From: Cellulophaga sp. BC115SP
GTDB taxonomy: Bacteria; Bacteroidota; Bacteroidia; Cytophagales; Spirosomataceae
DNA: 64,000 nt
Assembly: GCF_009905545.1 (NCBI RefSeq)
Contig: NZ_JAAALB010000009.1
Coordinates: 1-64,000 of the forward strand
Reading direction: 5' to 3'
In this document: one piece after another, positions 30,065-39,388 of the stretch
How positions within the stretch are numbered: the stretch's first letter is position 1
How the letters are laid out: every line of letters begins with the position of its first letter
Notes under the pieces: model-generated
The model's database searches: none
Told to the model about the DNA's origin: nothing
Seen by the model: only the letters and a program-made list of their open reading frames with translations
Position numbers and translations under genes: made by a program

Positions 30065-31087
30065 TTAGTTTATAAATTTCTCCAAGGCTACTCGCCAAGC
30101 TTCTAATTCTGGTTTGCCTGGTTTTCTTTTTCCAAAAATCAAGGCAATTTGTTGGAAATTTTCATCAAATAATTCCAAACTTGTAACTATGCCATCGTTG
30201 GTTGGTTTCTTCACGAGCCAAGCTTCAGCAATATGATCTTCACGCAAATGTAGGTTGAATTGTGGATCCAGTACATTGAACCAAGGTCCCATAGATACCA
30301 ACTTTTGCACCAAGCCTGTATGAATTTGAATACAGCCTTTGCTCGACACAAAAATCATAATTTCGGTATTAGTACTTGATACTTCTTCTAGCACCTGTTT
30401 TACTTGCTCTACCGAAACTTTTTGTGCGTATCCTTCAGGTGCATAAGCCAAAGCTTGCTGACGATTTACCCCAAATTTTTGTAATAAAGGAAAAAACTGG
30501 TGGGTATCTTCCAATTTTAACCAAGCTTCCTGAAATGCCTCAACATCCAAATCAGGATTAGCTGGCGGAGCCGTAAATTCAATTTCAGGAATTACCTCCA
30601 ACAATTCTGATTGTTCAGTATCCCGAAAAGTAGAAACAATGTCTTGGTATGCCGTTACATTGCTACTTTCTTGCAAAAAGATTTTATGAACAGCATTTCC
30701 ATTTTCATCAAAAAACTGAAAACTTTTATTTTGAGACTCAACAGCAAAACCAAATTTCCAATGGCTCATAAACAAACGTAGGTCGATATCTTCGCCTAGT
30801 ACCAACCCAACGTGGTTGTTGAATGAGACCTTTTCGTATTTTCCTTTGCGTTCGTGCACACAGCTTTCGTTACGAGTCAGCGCCATCACATATCCCAACG
30901 AAGGAATTTGTTTCATCAACTCTCTAAAATCACCACTCAGTCGTACCACACCTTCACCAATAGAGGTGGCTAGCAGTTCTGCCTCTGAAACACCTAATTG
31001 TTTGGCGGCATCTCTTATTCTAACTTTAGGATTTTCGTTTTGAAAATTTTGATATATCTCTTTGAGAGAAAGGGTTACACTTGACAT
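30065..31087 (-). CDS. hmuS: Haem-degrading/haem-trafficking factor HmuS
   Basis: 340 residues, the normal length of the HemS/ChuS/HmuS family with its two tandem domains (about 1-165 and 175-340). The start carries RIRDAAKQLGVSEAELLAT, typical of the family, followed by LGYVMALTRNESCVHERKG. The family accepts imported haem in the cytosol and releases iron or passes haem on. The gene overlaps the end of hmuV by 13 bp and is the last gene of the haem uptake operon. Confidence 0.93.
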   Translation of the reverse strand: MSSVTLSLKEIYQNFQNENPKVRIRDAAKQLGVSEAELLATSIGEGVVRLSGDFRELMKQIPSLGYVMALTRNESCVHERKGKYEKVSFNNHVGLVLGEDIDLRLFMSHWKFGFAVESQNKSFQFFDENGNAVHKIFLQESSNVTAYQDIVSTFRDTEQSELLEVIPEIEFTAPPANPDLDVEAFQEAWLKLEDTHQFFPLLQKFGVNRQQALAYAPEGYAQKVSVEQVKQVLEEVSSTNTEIMIFVSSKGCIQIHTGLVQKLVSMGPWFNVLDPQFNLHLREDHIAEAWLVKKPTNDGIVTSLELFDENFQQIALIFGKRKPGKPELEAWRVALEKFIN

Positions 31088-31920
31088 ATCCTTGCTGTTT
31101 TATGATAAATATTTTCTTGAAATGGAATAATAAAGGGATAATCCAATTGGCTATCCTGAAATAATTTTACTTGAATCCCAAAGGTTTCATGTATAGCATC
31201 GGGTTGTAAAACCTTTTGTGTGACGCCGTAATCCACGATTTTTCCTTTTTTGAGTAATAGCACCGAATCTGCAAATTGCATCGCCAAGTTCAAATCGTGA
31301 AGAATCGCCACTACGCAAAAACCTTTATGCGTTAACTCTTTTACGGTTGTCAATAATTGTTGTTGATGAAATAAATCCAAACCTGTTACAGGCTCGTCCA
31401 AAAACAGATATTTGGGTTGCTCTGACCTGTAATTTTTATCAAATAACGATTCGTAGTCGAGCAATTGCGCCATGACTTTTGCCAAATACACACGTTGTTG
31501 CTCGCCTCCTGATAATGTATGCACAGTACGATTGGCAAGATGGGCGATACCTGTTTGGTTTAAACAATATTCCACAATAGCTCGATCTTGGGCGTTGGGT
31601 CGAGAAGTAAAATGCGGGTACCGACCCATCATTACCAAATCATCCACTTTGAATTCAAATGCTAGGGTATTTTGTTGTGCTAATACCGCTCTTATCTGGG
31701 CTAGTTCATCCGAGCGATAAGTATTTAGATTACGATATGCCAATCTAACTTTACCTTCTTGATAAGGCAATTCTTTACTCAATACTTTCAGTAAAGTAGA
31801 TTTTCCAGCGCCATTAGCACCCATGATTGCCAAGAGTTTTCCACTAGAAAAGTTAAAACTCACCTGACTCAAGAGTTGTCTTTTGTTAATGCTATAATTG
31901 ATATTTTGAACTTCAATCAT
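31075..31920 (-). CDS. hmuV: Haem ABC transporter ATP-binding protein HmuV
   Basis: 281 residues. Walker A GANGAGKST (about 34-42), signature LSGGEQQRVYLAK, Walker B YLFLDEPV and the switch His in ILHDLNLA are all intact. The best match is the HmuV branch of importers, with the FecCD-type permease HmuU upstream. It drives haem import across the inner membrane. A 226-bp gap that contains a dispersed repeat separates it from hmuU, so an internal promoter is possible. Confidence 0.94.
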   Translation of the reverse strand: MIEVQNINYSINKRQLLSQVSFNFSSGKLLAIMGANGAGKSTLLKVLSKELPYQEGKVRLAYRNLNTYRSDELAQIRAVLAQQNTLAFEFKVDDLVMMGRYPHFTSRPNAQDRAIVEYCLNQTGIAHLANRTVHTLSGGEQQRVYLAKVMAQLLDYESLFDKNYRSEQPKYLFLDEPVTGLDLFHQQQLLTTVKELTHKGFCVVAILHDLNLAMQFADSVLLLKKGKIVDYGVTQKVLQPDAIHETFGIQVKLFQDSQLDYPFIIPFQENIYHKTARICQV

Positions 31921-32080
31921 GTTGTAAAGGGTTTGGGCAAACAGGTATCGGCTTTCGGCAGTGGGCTTTTGGAAAAAGCATGTCTTTGGTTATTAAAACA
32001 TTCTAACACTCTTTGCCTTGTGCCTGTTGCCTAAACAATCTAATTCTGCATGAATAATTATTCCTATGACATACGTTGTA

Positions 32081-32138
32081 GATATTCTGCTGATTACAAG
32101 CGTATTCCAATAACTTATATACTATTAACTAATAACTC
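32081..32138. repeat. Dispersed repeat, copy C (inverted)
   Basis: Read on the minus strand, 32138 to 32104 gives 'gagttattagttaatagtat' and continues to 'agttattgg', matching copies A and B. A weaker match ('taatcag..gaatatc') continues to 32081. It lies in the hmuU-hmuV gap. Confidence 0.5.
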
Positions 32139-32146
32139 AATTTCTC

Positions 32147-33232
32147 CTATCGACGATTTTTGATAAGTATCGCGATAAAACTTGGCGTTCCAACAATGGC
32201 GGTGACGATGCCAATAGGCAACTCGGCAGGAGCAACAATAGTCCTTGAAATCAAATCGGCTAAAGTCAATAAAATAGCGCCCATCAACGCCGATGCTGGC
32301 AAAACAATTCGATGGTCGGGTCCCACCAGCATTCGGGTGATATGAGGAATAACTAAACCTACAAACCCGATTGTACCACAAAGCGCCACGGAAATTCCAA
32401 CGCCTAATGTTGTCAATAAAATCAATTGAATTTTCAAACGTTTGGCATTGATTCCTAAATGTTGTGCTTGACCTTCGCCTAAAGCAAAGGCGTTAAGCGA
32501 TTTTCCCAATCTTGGAATAGCAACCAAAGGCAAGAAACACCCTATTGCGCCTACTTGAAGCGTTTCCCAAGTCGCACCACCCAAACTTCCTAGTCCCCAA
32601 AACTGAATACTTCGTAACTGAGCATCGTTTGCCAGATAAGTCAACAAGCCTGTAATAGCTCCACAAAGAGCATTGATGGCGATTCCTGCTAAAAGCATAT
32701 TAGAAACAGAGGCTTTTCCGTCGACTTTGGATAGTTGATATACTCCGAAAGCGGTTAAACAAGCGCCTATAAATGACATAATAGACATCCCAAACAGACC
32801 GAGCATTTGCCATTCACTCAACCAATGAAGTTCTAACACAATCATTGATACTGCAAATAGCGAAGCCCCCGACGAAATACCAATCAGACCCGGGTCGGCT
32901 AATGGATTCCGAAAAAGACCTTGAATGGAAGCTCCTGTCATGCCCAATATCGCTCCTATCAAAATCCCCATCAATACCCTAGGCAAGCGAATTACAGTAA
33001 GGATTACACTGGCTTGGTCGTCGACAGCACCACTAACGAGTCCTAACTTTTGACCTAAAATATAACAAACATCACGGAATGAAATTGCTACTGCACCCAA
33101 GCCTGCTGCCCACAAACTTACAGTGATTAGTACCAATGTCAGACCAAGAAGAATGAGTCCATTTTTGGTAAAAGAGCTAGTTTTTCTTGTCAATAGGGTG
33201 TCTACAAACCGTACTTCAGCCGAATTATTCAT
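32147..33232 (-). CDS. hmuU: Haem ABC transporter permease HmuU
   Basis: 361 residues with nine or ten membrane helices, FecCD family. Typical motifs are RLPRVLMGILIGAILGMTGASIQGLFRNPLADPGLIGISSGA near the start and GTIGFVGLVIPHITRMLVGPDHR near residue 290. It forms the membrane channel with HmuV as ATPase and HmuT as binding protein. Only 4 bp separate it from hmuT. Confidence 0.94.
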   Translation of the reverse strand: MNNSAEVRFVDTLLTRKTSSFTKNGLILLGLTLVLITVSLWAAGLGAVAISFRDVCYILGQKLGLVSGAVDDQASVILTVIRLPRVLMGILIGAILGMTGASIQGLFRNPLADPGLIGISSGASLFAVSMIVLELHWLSEWQMLGLFGMSIMSFIGACLTAFGVYQLSKVDGKASVSNMLLAGIAINALCGAITGLLTYLANDAQLRSIQFWGLGSLGGATWETLQVGAIGCFLPLVAIPRLGKSLNAFALGEGQAQHLGINAKRLKIQLILLTTLGVGISVALCGTIGFVGLVIPHITRMLVGPDHRIVLPASALMGAILLTLADLISRTIVAPAELPIGIVTAIVGTPSFIAILIKNRR

Positions 33233-33236
33233 AGAT

Positions 33237-34073
33237 TTAAAGGTTAATTTTTTTATTCAGCTCCAAAACTGCCAAGCCTACTCTCGGACCAAAACCTGTT
33301 AGCATTGCTCCGTCCATGGTGATAAATTGCTTTTTCTTTCCTGCTGTAGTTTGTGCTACGCCAGGAATTTTTAATAATCCTACTGTGCCATCAATGCTTT
33401 CTAAACCTGAATCAAATAATAAAATATAATCAGGATTAGCTGCTACTAGCGCTTCGGGAGTGAGTGGTTTGAAATTCTCAAAATCATTGACAGCATTTTG
33501 TGCTCCTGCCAATTCTATCAAACTTTTCACAGAAGTACTATTACCTGCCACCGACAACGCTCCCATGCCTCGTGCATAGATAAACAAAACTTTGGGCGGA
33601 GATTTAAGTTTTTTAACTTGTTTCAGAGCCACATCAATTTGCTGCTTTAATCGTTGTGCTTCGGCTTTTTTTCCAAAATATGACGCCACTTCATCTATGA
33701 GTTTCTTTGTACCTTCTACGGTATAGATTTGGGTAAACATCTGAACTTTTACTCCCGCCGATTTGAATTGCGATTCTACTTCTGGTTTCAGGAAAGAACT
33801 TCCCTTTTCATCCTTTGTCCCAATTACAATGGTAGGCTGTAATGCCAAAGTTGCTTCAGCACCTATACCACGGTTGTGTCCTACCTTTGGGAGTTTCTCG
33901 ATTGAGGCAGGATAATTGGAGGTTACATCTGTGCCAACAATCTGGTTTTGTAAACCTAAGCCAACCAATATCTCTGTAACAGCGCCACTGATAGATACGA
34001 TTCTTGGTGTTTTTGATTGTGCGAAAAGAGAAATATTGCAAAGCAATAAATACCCTAAAATGAGTTTTTTCAT
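33237..34073 (-). CDS. hmuT: Haem ABC transporter periplasmic binding protein HmuT
   Basis: 278 residues with signal peptide (ends LFAQ, 19) and no lipobox, so a free periplasmic protein. The class III binding-protein fold is recognisable from PRIVSISGAVTEILVGLGLQNQIVGTD and LPKVGHNRGIGAEATLALQPTIVIG. In relatives such as PhuT and ShuT a Tyr binds haem; the equivalent residue cannot be fixed by eye. It delivers haem from the outer-membrane receptor to HmuU. Confidence 0.92.
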   Translation of the reverse strand: MKKLILGYLLLCNISLFAQSKTPRIVSISGAVTEILVGLGLQNQIVGTDVTSNYPASIEKLPKVGHNRGIGAEATLALQPTIVIGTKDEKGSSFLKPEVESQFKSAGVKVQMFTQIYTVEGTKKLIDEVASYFGKKAEAQRLKQQIDVALKQVKKLKSPPKVLFIYARGMGALSVAGNSTSVKSLIELAGAQNAVNDFENFKPLTPEALVAANPDYILLFDSGLESIDGTVGLLKIPGVAQTTAGKKKQFITMDGAMLTGFGPRVGLAVLELNKKINL

Positions 34074-34125
34074 AACCTTTTTTAAGTGAAAGTTCTTTTA
34101 CACTTGATATCTTTTCTTCCTTAAA

Positions 34126-35520
34126 CTACTGTGCTTTTTTCACCAATTTATATTCAATATTTGGGTAGCCTCGTTCGCCACCATCAGCGGAAGTAAAGTT
34201 TAAGAATTTCAATTTATAGACATTTCCTGTAGCATCTTTTACAACATAGAATCTATCTGTTTTTACACCAACTGTTCCTGTAGTGGCTCTCCAATTAGCG
34301 CCAATTATCGAACGGTTATTGCTAAACGTAACCGAGCTAATATTACTTTCGGCGAAGGCATGATAACTTACGGTACTAGTCAACACCTCTGCGGCTTGCA
34401 CGCCCGCCAAATGGTTAATAAAGACTTGATCGGAGAAATAATAAGGAATGTCTGCTGTTGCTGATAGTGCTGTTTTATACAAAGCTCCCGTCCATTGAAT
34501 ATCCCATTTTTCTTTGGCTGGCTCTACCGAAACAGGACTTGTGCTATCGAAAGAGGTGTACACAAACTGCAATGAAGCATCTTTAGCAATCGTCATAGTT
34601 TGATAGCTTGTTTCATTTAGTTTGGCATATTGTAAAGTATAGCCTCCTGATGTATTTCTCAATACACGTAGTTTGATCAAGTCTTTCTTTGTGGTAGCTC
34701 CGCCTGTGCCTCTATTCAAGATATAGACTTTATTGTCTGCATCAGTTGCCGAAACCGATGCTATCACCGTTTTAGAAATATCTCCTGTCACATCATCTAC
34801 CAAGGCAAAATGAGCTGTTTCATAACCGAGTGTCAAGTTTTTGCCAACGGTATCGGCAGCACTTACTTGATTTATATCTGTCTTGGTTGTTGCAATAGCT
34901 GTTGCAGCAGTCAGGTTATTAATTTTTACGGAAAAAGTATTTCCTGTATAAAACCCCAAATCCCAAGCAGCACGAGCCACAGCAGTTTGGCTATTGTTAC
35001 TAAAGTCTACCCAAACAGAATTGACTGCCGATGAGCCTCCAGTTCCACCATTGAGTTTGAGCGTTGAGCCATCAGACACAATTGCTGTAAATTTCACGGT
35101 CAATTCTGCATTAGTTCCAACCAAAATTGAGTTGGTCGTTGAAGCAATTTTTACAGCAAGTGACTCCGAGCCACTCAGAAAAATACCTGCTTTTTTAGTT
35201 AGTTTAAAAGATGTCTCGCTACTTCCCGCTGGGATTTGTAAAGTAATTTGGTTATTACTTGCGGCAGGTTCTGTTGTAAACTCAGTTCCATAAGTAAGCC
35301 CTGTTGCTGCCAATTGTAAAGTAACAGAAGTCGCAGATTCTACAGCTCTCGAAAGCTTTACTTTGATTACTGATTCTGTTGTAGCAGCATCAATTCCTTG
35401 TTGTGTTGCTTCAAATTGTGCCAAATTATCGGGTAGAGCAATCTCTGTGTCTTTGCATGACGATACCACCAAAGCACCCCCTAAAAGTAATGCTCCTAAT
35501 AATTGAGAAAAATACTTCAT
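34126..35520 (-). CDS. hmuY: HmuY-family haem-binding lipoprotein
   Basis: 464 residues, much longer than the about 215-residue HmuY of Porphyromonas. A lipobox (VVSSC, Cys22) predicts a lipoprotein. Residues about 30-145 look like a Calx-beta-type adhesive domain (VTLQLAATGLTYGTEFTTEP); from about 165 to the end the HmuY domain follows, from VNSVWVDFSNNSQTAVARAAWDLGFYTG to YKLKFLNFTS near the C-terminus. HmuY is a haemophore at the cell surface that passes haem to the receptor HmuR. Here its gene lies between hmuR and hmuT. Confidence 0.88.
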   Translation of the reverse strand: MKYFSQLLGALLLGGALVVSSCKDTEIALPDNLAQFEATQQGIDAATTESVIKVKLSRAVESATSVTLQLAATGLTYGTEFTTEPAASNNQITLQIPAGSSETSFKLTKKAGIFLSGSESLAVKIASTTNSILVGTNAELTVKFTAIVSDGSTLKLNGGTGGSSAVNSVWVDFSNNSQTAVARAAWDLGFYTGNTFSVKINNLTAATAIATTKTDINQVSAADTVGKNLTLGYETAHFALVDDVTGDISKTVIASVSATDADNKVYILNRGTGGATTKKDLIKLRVLRNTSGGYTLQYAKLNETSYQTMTIAKDASLQFVYTSFDSTSPVSVEPAKEKWDIQWTGALYKTALSATADIPYYFSDQVFINHLAGVQAAEVLTSTVSYHAFAESNISSVTFSNNRSIIGANWRATTGTVGVKTDRFYVVKDATGNVYKLKFLNFTSADGGERGYPNIEYKLVKKAQ

Positions 35521-35557
35521 TGTTTTCGTTTAATTTATGAGAATGAGTTACAAAATT

Positions 35558-37843
35558 TTATTGATGAATCTGATAAGTTATACCTGCAAAATAGGAGCGT
35601 CCATAACTCATTGGCACGGGTCCGCTCGTACTATGCGCCGAGCCTGAGGTCATACCTGTATTGTTTAAGCGTGTAACATTCGCTAGATTCTTGACTCCAG
35701 CGTTAAGCTGAAAGCCATGCTTCAGTTTTTGGGTAATGGTAAAATCTACCCAGTGAAAACTTCCTATCTCGGTCAACTTTGCAGTAGCATTCCCTTGTGC
35801 ATCAGTGCTGGCTTGATAGGCAGGTTGCTTTCCTGTAAACTTATAAAACAAACCCAATGTAGTACCTGAGCCTAGTGTATAGCTTACATTGGTATTTACT
35901 TCTGGCGACCATAAAAAACTTTCCATAGCCGTATTCGCCAAGCTCTCGTCACTCAACAGTTGATTGTATCTGCCAATGTATGAAAGCCCCAAGCTGGCGC
36001 GTAATTTTTGAGTTGCCAACGTTTGTTCAATTGTAAAACCTGTTGTTTTAAATCTATCGATATTTATCGTTTGCGAAACACTTGGATTCGTTGGATCAGT
36101 ACCATAGCTTATCAAATTTCTAAAATCATTATAAAATCCCGTCAACGTTGATTTATGTTGAAACTTCCCAATATTGCCTATTCGAGTCAGTGAGGCATTG
36201 AAGCTGTCTGAGTTTTCTGCTTTCAAATTAGGATTGCCTTTGATTGAATGACTTGCGTCAAAGAAATTAAAATATAGTTCTCTCAAGGCAGGAGCTCTAA
36301 ATCCTTGAGCATACGCCATACGCCAATCCCAATGTTGACTCAATTTTATCTTCATATTCAACGCAGGTATCAATGGGGGAGCGGCATATACCGAATTTTT
36401 GATTAGTCTAAAACCAGGGCGAATCAGCACAACTGAGTCAAGATTAATTTCTGGTGCTACAAATAGTGCATAGTCATTGATACTGGGCGAACCCTCAATT
36501 CTGGCTCCGCTAGCTCGGTCTGCATTGATTTCAAAACCAGCTTGTAAATTCAACAACTTCGACCATCTATAATATGCGGTAGCACGCATCATAGCGTTAT
36601 TAAATTTTGAAATATCTTGTTCTCCTGCCCCAAGCGAAAGCGTTCTTTTACCCGTATTCAAATCCAAAATTGAGGTTTGTGTTTTGCGCTGATAGTCGGT
36701 ATATGCTGCTAAGAAATTTACCGTCAGTTTTTCATTTGAGTGCCAATTTCCTTGAAATTGGTGCATTAGTCGCGTCGTCAAAAAGCGCTGGTCACGTGCT
36801 TGATTCGTGTTGATGTTGACTGTTCCAAGATTGACAATATCTTCGTCAAGACCATCTAATCGATAATAGAATTCAGCATTTTTAAAACGATAACCCAACT
36901 TGGCATTCGCTAGCATTTGTGTTTTAGGCAACCATTCTTTATTTCTTCCTGTTGAACTACCTTGCCAGCCACCAAAACTTTGGTTGGTCAAACCTGCCGA
37001 AAAGGATAGAGCCTTATGTTGCCACGTTCCAGTAATACTTTGGAGATGTACGCCATTCCAAACATCTCCCACATTTTTACTAAAACCGTATTCATTTGCC
37101 ACCGTTTCTTCTTGGACTTTAGCTGACAGACTCCAATGATTCGTATTTCCTTTTTTCGTAATAATATTGATTACCCCAGCCAAGGCGTCTGTTCCATAGT
37201 TGACCGACATGGGACCTTCCACTATCTCGATTCTTTCGATGCTGTTAATATCTATCTGATTCAAGCTTTCTCGTGTATCTCCACGGTCAAGCATCGGAAC
37301 TCCGTCTAATAATATCTTGACATTTCTACCCGACATACCCATCAACTGAATATCCGTTGTACCTAAAGCCATATCATTCGAAAATCTGAAACCTATTTCA
37401 TTATTCAAAACTCCCATCACATTGGTAGCTGCCCGCTGTTCTATTCTTGCTCTATCGATAACTCTTACTTGATAAACAGAATTACGGAGCGTTTGACCCT
37501 GTGGCTGTCCCGTTACAACTACTTCGTCAAGGTTCTTTACCGAAGGTTTTAAGGATACTTGGATTTTCATAGGCTTCTTCCAATCGAGTGCATTCTCGAC
37601 AGTTTCATACCCAACTGAGCTGATTTTAACCCGTTCCATTTGTTTTTGAGTAACCTTTAAGCTAAAACTTCCATCCGATTTACTCAAAGTTCCTTTGCCA
37701 GATTTTAGCAATAGGATAGTAGCTCCTTCAATAGGCAATCCTTCTGTATTGATAATTTTTCCCTCTACTATTATTTCTTGGGCAAATACTTGCCAGCTTG
37801 CTGCCAAACATAGCAACAATAACACAACACACTTATATCTCAT
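35558..37843 (-). CDS. hmuR: TonB-dependent haem receptor HmuR
   Basis: 761 residues. Signal peptide (ends VFAQ, 21), CarboxypepD_reg-like domain (about 23-105), plug (about 110-230) and barrel. The barrel has the two boxes typical of haem receptors, FRAP (GFRAPALREL) and NPNL (GNPNLKAENS), with a His between them (ASHSIKG); in HemR-type receptors this His is needed for haem use. It is the first gene of the hmu operon and lies behind a consensus promoter and a 25-bp dyad operator. Confidence 0.93.
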   Translation of the reverse strand: MRYKCVVLLLLCLAASWQVFAQEIIVEGKIINTEGLPIEGATILLLKSGKGTLSKSDGSFSLKVTQKQMERVKISSVGYETVENALDWKKPMKIQVSLKPSVKNLDEVVVTGQPQGQTLRNSVYQVRVIDRARIEQRAATNVMGVLNNEIGFRFSNDMALGTTDIQLMGMSGRNVKILLDGVPMLDRGDTRESLNQIDINSIERIEIVEGPMSVNYGTDALAGVINIITKKGNTNHWSLSAKVQEETVANEYGFSKNVGDVWNGVHLQSITGTWQHKALSFSAGLTNQSFGGWQGSSTGRNKEWLPKTQMLANAKLGYRFKNAEFYYRLDGLDEDIVNLGTVNINTNQARDQRFLTTRLMHQFQGNWHSNEKLTVNFLAAYTDYQRKTQTSILDLNTGKRTLSLGAGEQDISKFNNAMMRATAYYRWSKLLNLQAGFEINADRASGARIEGSPSINDYALFVAPEINLDSVVLIRPGFRLIKNSVYAAPPLIPALNMKIKLSQHWDWRMAYAQGFRAPALRELYFNFFDASHSIKGNPNLKAENSDSFNASLTRIGNIGKFQHKSTLTGFYNDFRNLISYGTDPTNPSVSQTINIDRFKTTGFTIEQTLATQKLRASLGLSYIGRYNQLLSDESLANTAMESFLWSPEVNTNVSYTLGSGTTLGLFYKFTGKQPAYQASTDAQGNATAKLTEIGSFHWVDFTITQKLKHGFQLNAGVKNLANVTRLNNTGMTSGSAHSTSGPVPMSYGRSYFAGITYQIHQ

Positions 37844-37923
37844 GGATTTGATGCTAATTCAAATAAGTAATATTCTTAAATACTTTTATTATTTTTATTT
37901 AGACTTAATATAAATAATTATAC

Positions 37924-37954
37924 AAAGGTATGTAAAAAAGAATTGAATTGTCAA
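37924..37954 (-). promoter_or_regulatory. Bacteroidota promoter of the hmu operon
   Basis: On the minus strand, TTG (37952-37954) and TACCTTTG (37924-37931) are separated by 20-21 bp, an exact fit to the phylum consensus. The predicted start lies about 75 bases before hmuR. Confidence 0.75.
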
Positions 37955-37956
37955 GT

Positions 37957-37981
37957 ATTATTTAGAATCATTTTAAATAAT
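37957..37981. promoter_or_regulatory. 25-bp dyad operator before hmuR
   Basis: Arms ATTATTTAGAAT and ATTTTAAATAAT flank a central C at 37969; 11 of 12 pairs match. It abuts the -33 element of the hmu promoter. The layout and the AT-rich 12-1-12 dyad fit an iron-responsive repressor of the Fur or DtxR type, which is inferred from the function of the operon. Confidence 0.65.
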
Positions 37982-38020
37982 TTTTCAAGTAACCTTATTC
38001 ACTAGTTAAATATCGGTTCT

Positions 38021-38362
38021 ATCTAATGGTCAAAATGACCATTAGATGAAAATAGTCTTTTGACAGATTTCTACGATTCCCATAAAAGAAGAGACACTCA
38101 TCTAATGGTCAAAATGACCATTAGATAGAAATAGTTTTTTGGTAGGTTTCTACGATTCACCTAAAAAAAGAGAAGCTCATCTAATGGTCAAAATGACCAT
38201 TAGATAGAAATAGTTTTTGACAGACTTCTGCAATTCACCCGAAAGGAGAGAAGCATATCTAATGGTCAAAATGACCAATAGATAGAAATAGTTTTTTGAC
38301 AGATTTCTACGATTCACCTAAAAAAAGAGACGATCACCTAATGGTCAAAATGACCAATAGAT
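38021..38362. repeat. Five-copy centromere-like array (parS/incC) before parA
   Basis: Five 27-bp palindromes start at 38021, 38100, 38179, 38257 and 38336. Each has the arms ATCTAATGGTCA and TGACCATTAGAT around AAA; the last two carry one change (caatagat), and the fifth also changes its first bases. The spacing is 79, 79, 78 and 79 bp, and the linkers are conserved too (atagttttttgacagatttc...). Array position before parA and copies elsewhere in the module suggest ParB binding sites and an incompatibility determinant. Confidence 0.85.
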
Positions 38363-38382
38363 AGGTGAAAATTTTCTTCATT

Positions 38383-38437
38383 ATTTTGCATAAAAAATCA
38401 TGCAAAATAATTATATTTGCATATAATTACATGCAAA
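38383..38437 (+). promoter_or_regulatory. parAB promoter with TTTGCAT operator repeats
   Basis: Two inverted repeats, 'attttgcat' (38383-38391) with 'atgcaaaat' (38400-38408), and 'tttgcat' (38416-38422) with 'atgcaaa' (38431-38437), cover the promoter: TATATTTG at 38412-38419 is a -7 element and TTTTG at 38384-38388 a -33 element (spacing about 23). ParA carries an N-terminal HTH, so autorepression here is likely. Confidence 0.6.
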
Positions 38438-38441
38438 AGAA

Positions 38442-39386
38442 ATGATACAAGACCAACTGCTTAGATTTATCAGAAGGCGTAATGCCTTGTCGATTGCTAC
38501 GCTTGAACGTGAAGCAAATTTACCTAAAGATACTATAGCAAAAGCACTTAAAGGTGAAAGAAAACTAAGTGATAAACACGTAGAATCTTTATTGCCAGTT
38601 TTGACAGCTTATGGCTACTCACCAGAGTTATTCGAGAAAGCCAGAGTTGTATCCGTTATCAATCACAAAGGTGGAGTAGGCAAAACTACAACTACTGGTT
38701 ATTTGGGTGAAGCCATTGCCAAAAAAGGCTTTAAGGTATTACTTATCGACCTTGACCCACAAGGCAATTTGAGTCAGATTTTTGACGTTGATATCCAAGA
38801 TGAAAAACAGGTGTACACTAGCTTGGTTAAACTTCAAGACCTACCAAGTTATCAGGTAGCAGACAACCTTTATATTTGTCCATCAGATATTGAGTTGTCC
38901 AAAGCTGAAACCGAGTTAATCAATAAAGTAGGAGGAGAGCAACGTCTTAAAATTCTCATTTCGAGACTGAGTGAAAACTACGATTTCATTTTGATTGACT
39001 GCCCTCCGTCATTGAATATCCTTACGATGAGTGCCATGCAGGCATCTAATAGTTGCTTGATTACCTTGCTTCCTGAAATGTCCGCCTTGAAAGGCTTGAA
39101 TACTCTTTTGGAACGTGTTTCAGAAGCTAGACAAATCTTTAACCCGTCTTTGCAGGTGGATGGAATTGTATTTACCATGGTTCGAAACAATACCGTTCAC
39201 AATGGAATCAAAGATTTAGTTCGTGAAGAATTTAATCATGTTCGTATTTTTAGTAATGAAATTCGACACTTGATTGCTTTTCAAAAAGCCCAAATTGAGC
39301 AAATTCCTATCAGGATGTACGACAAAGATTCGGAAGCTGCAAAATGTTATGATACCTTCTGTGCCGAATATTTAACCTTATTCTAA
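38442..39386 (+). CDS. parA: ParA partition ATPase with N-terminal HTH
   Basis: 314 residues. Residues about 10-60 resemble a lambda-repressor-like HTH (ATLEREANLPKDTIAKALKGER). The ATPase part has the deviant Walker A HKGGVGKTTT (about 74-83), Walker A' LLIDLDPQGNLS and Walker B FILIDCPPSL. An HTH plus ATPase defines type Ia partition proteins, which both segregate plasmids and repress their own promoter. It is followed by parB after 2 bp. The linker between HTH and ATPase is shorter than in P1 ParA. Confidence 0.95.
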   Translation: MIQDQLLRFIRRRNALSIATLEREANLPKDTIAKALKGERKLSDKHVESLLPVLTAYGYSPELFEKARVVSVINHKGGVGKTTTTGYLGEAIAKKGFKVLLIDLDPQGNLSQIFDVDIQDEKQVYTSLVKLQDLPSYQVADNLYICPSDIELSKAETELINKVGGEQRLKILISRLSENYDFILIDCPPSLNILTMSAMQASNSCLITLLPEMSALKGLNTLLERVSEARQIFNPSLQVDGIVFTMVRNNTVHNGIKDLVREEFNHVRIFSNEIRHLIAFQKAQIEQIPIRMYDKDSEAAKCYDTFCAEYLTLF

Positions 39387-39388
39387 TT

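Noticed and set aside
32115-32381. 88-codon ORF on the minus strand
   Set aside because: It is another frame of the 3' end of hmuU, with no family resemblance.
38021-38362. CRISPR array
   Set aside because: Only five units, repeats are palindromic partition sites, and the 'spacers' are themselves conserved; no cas genes.
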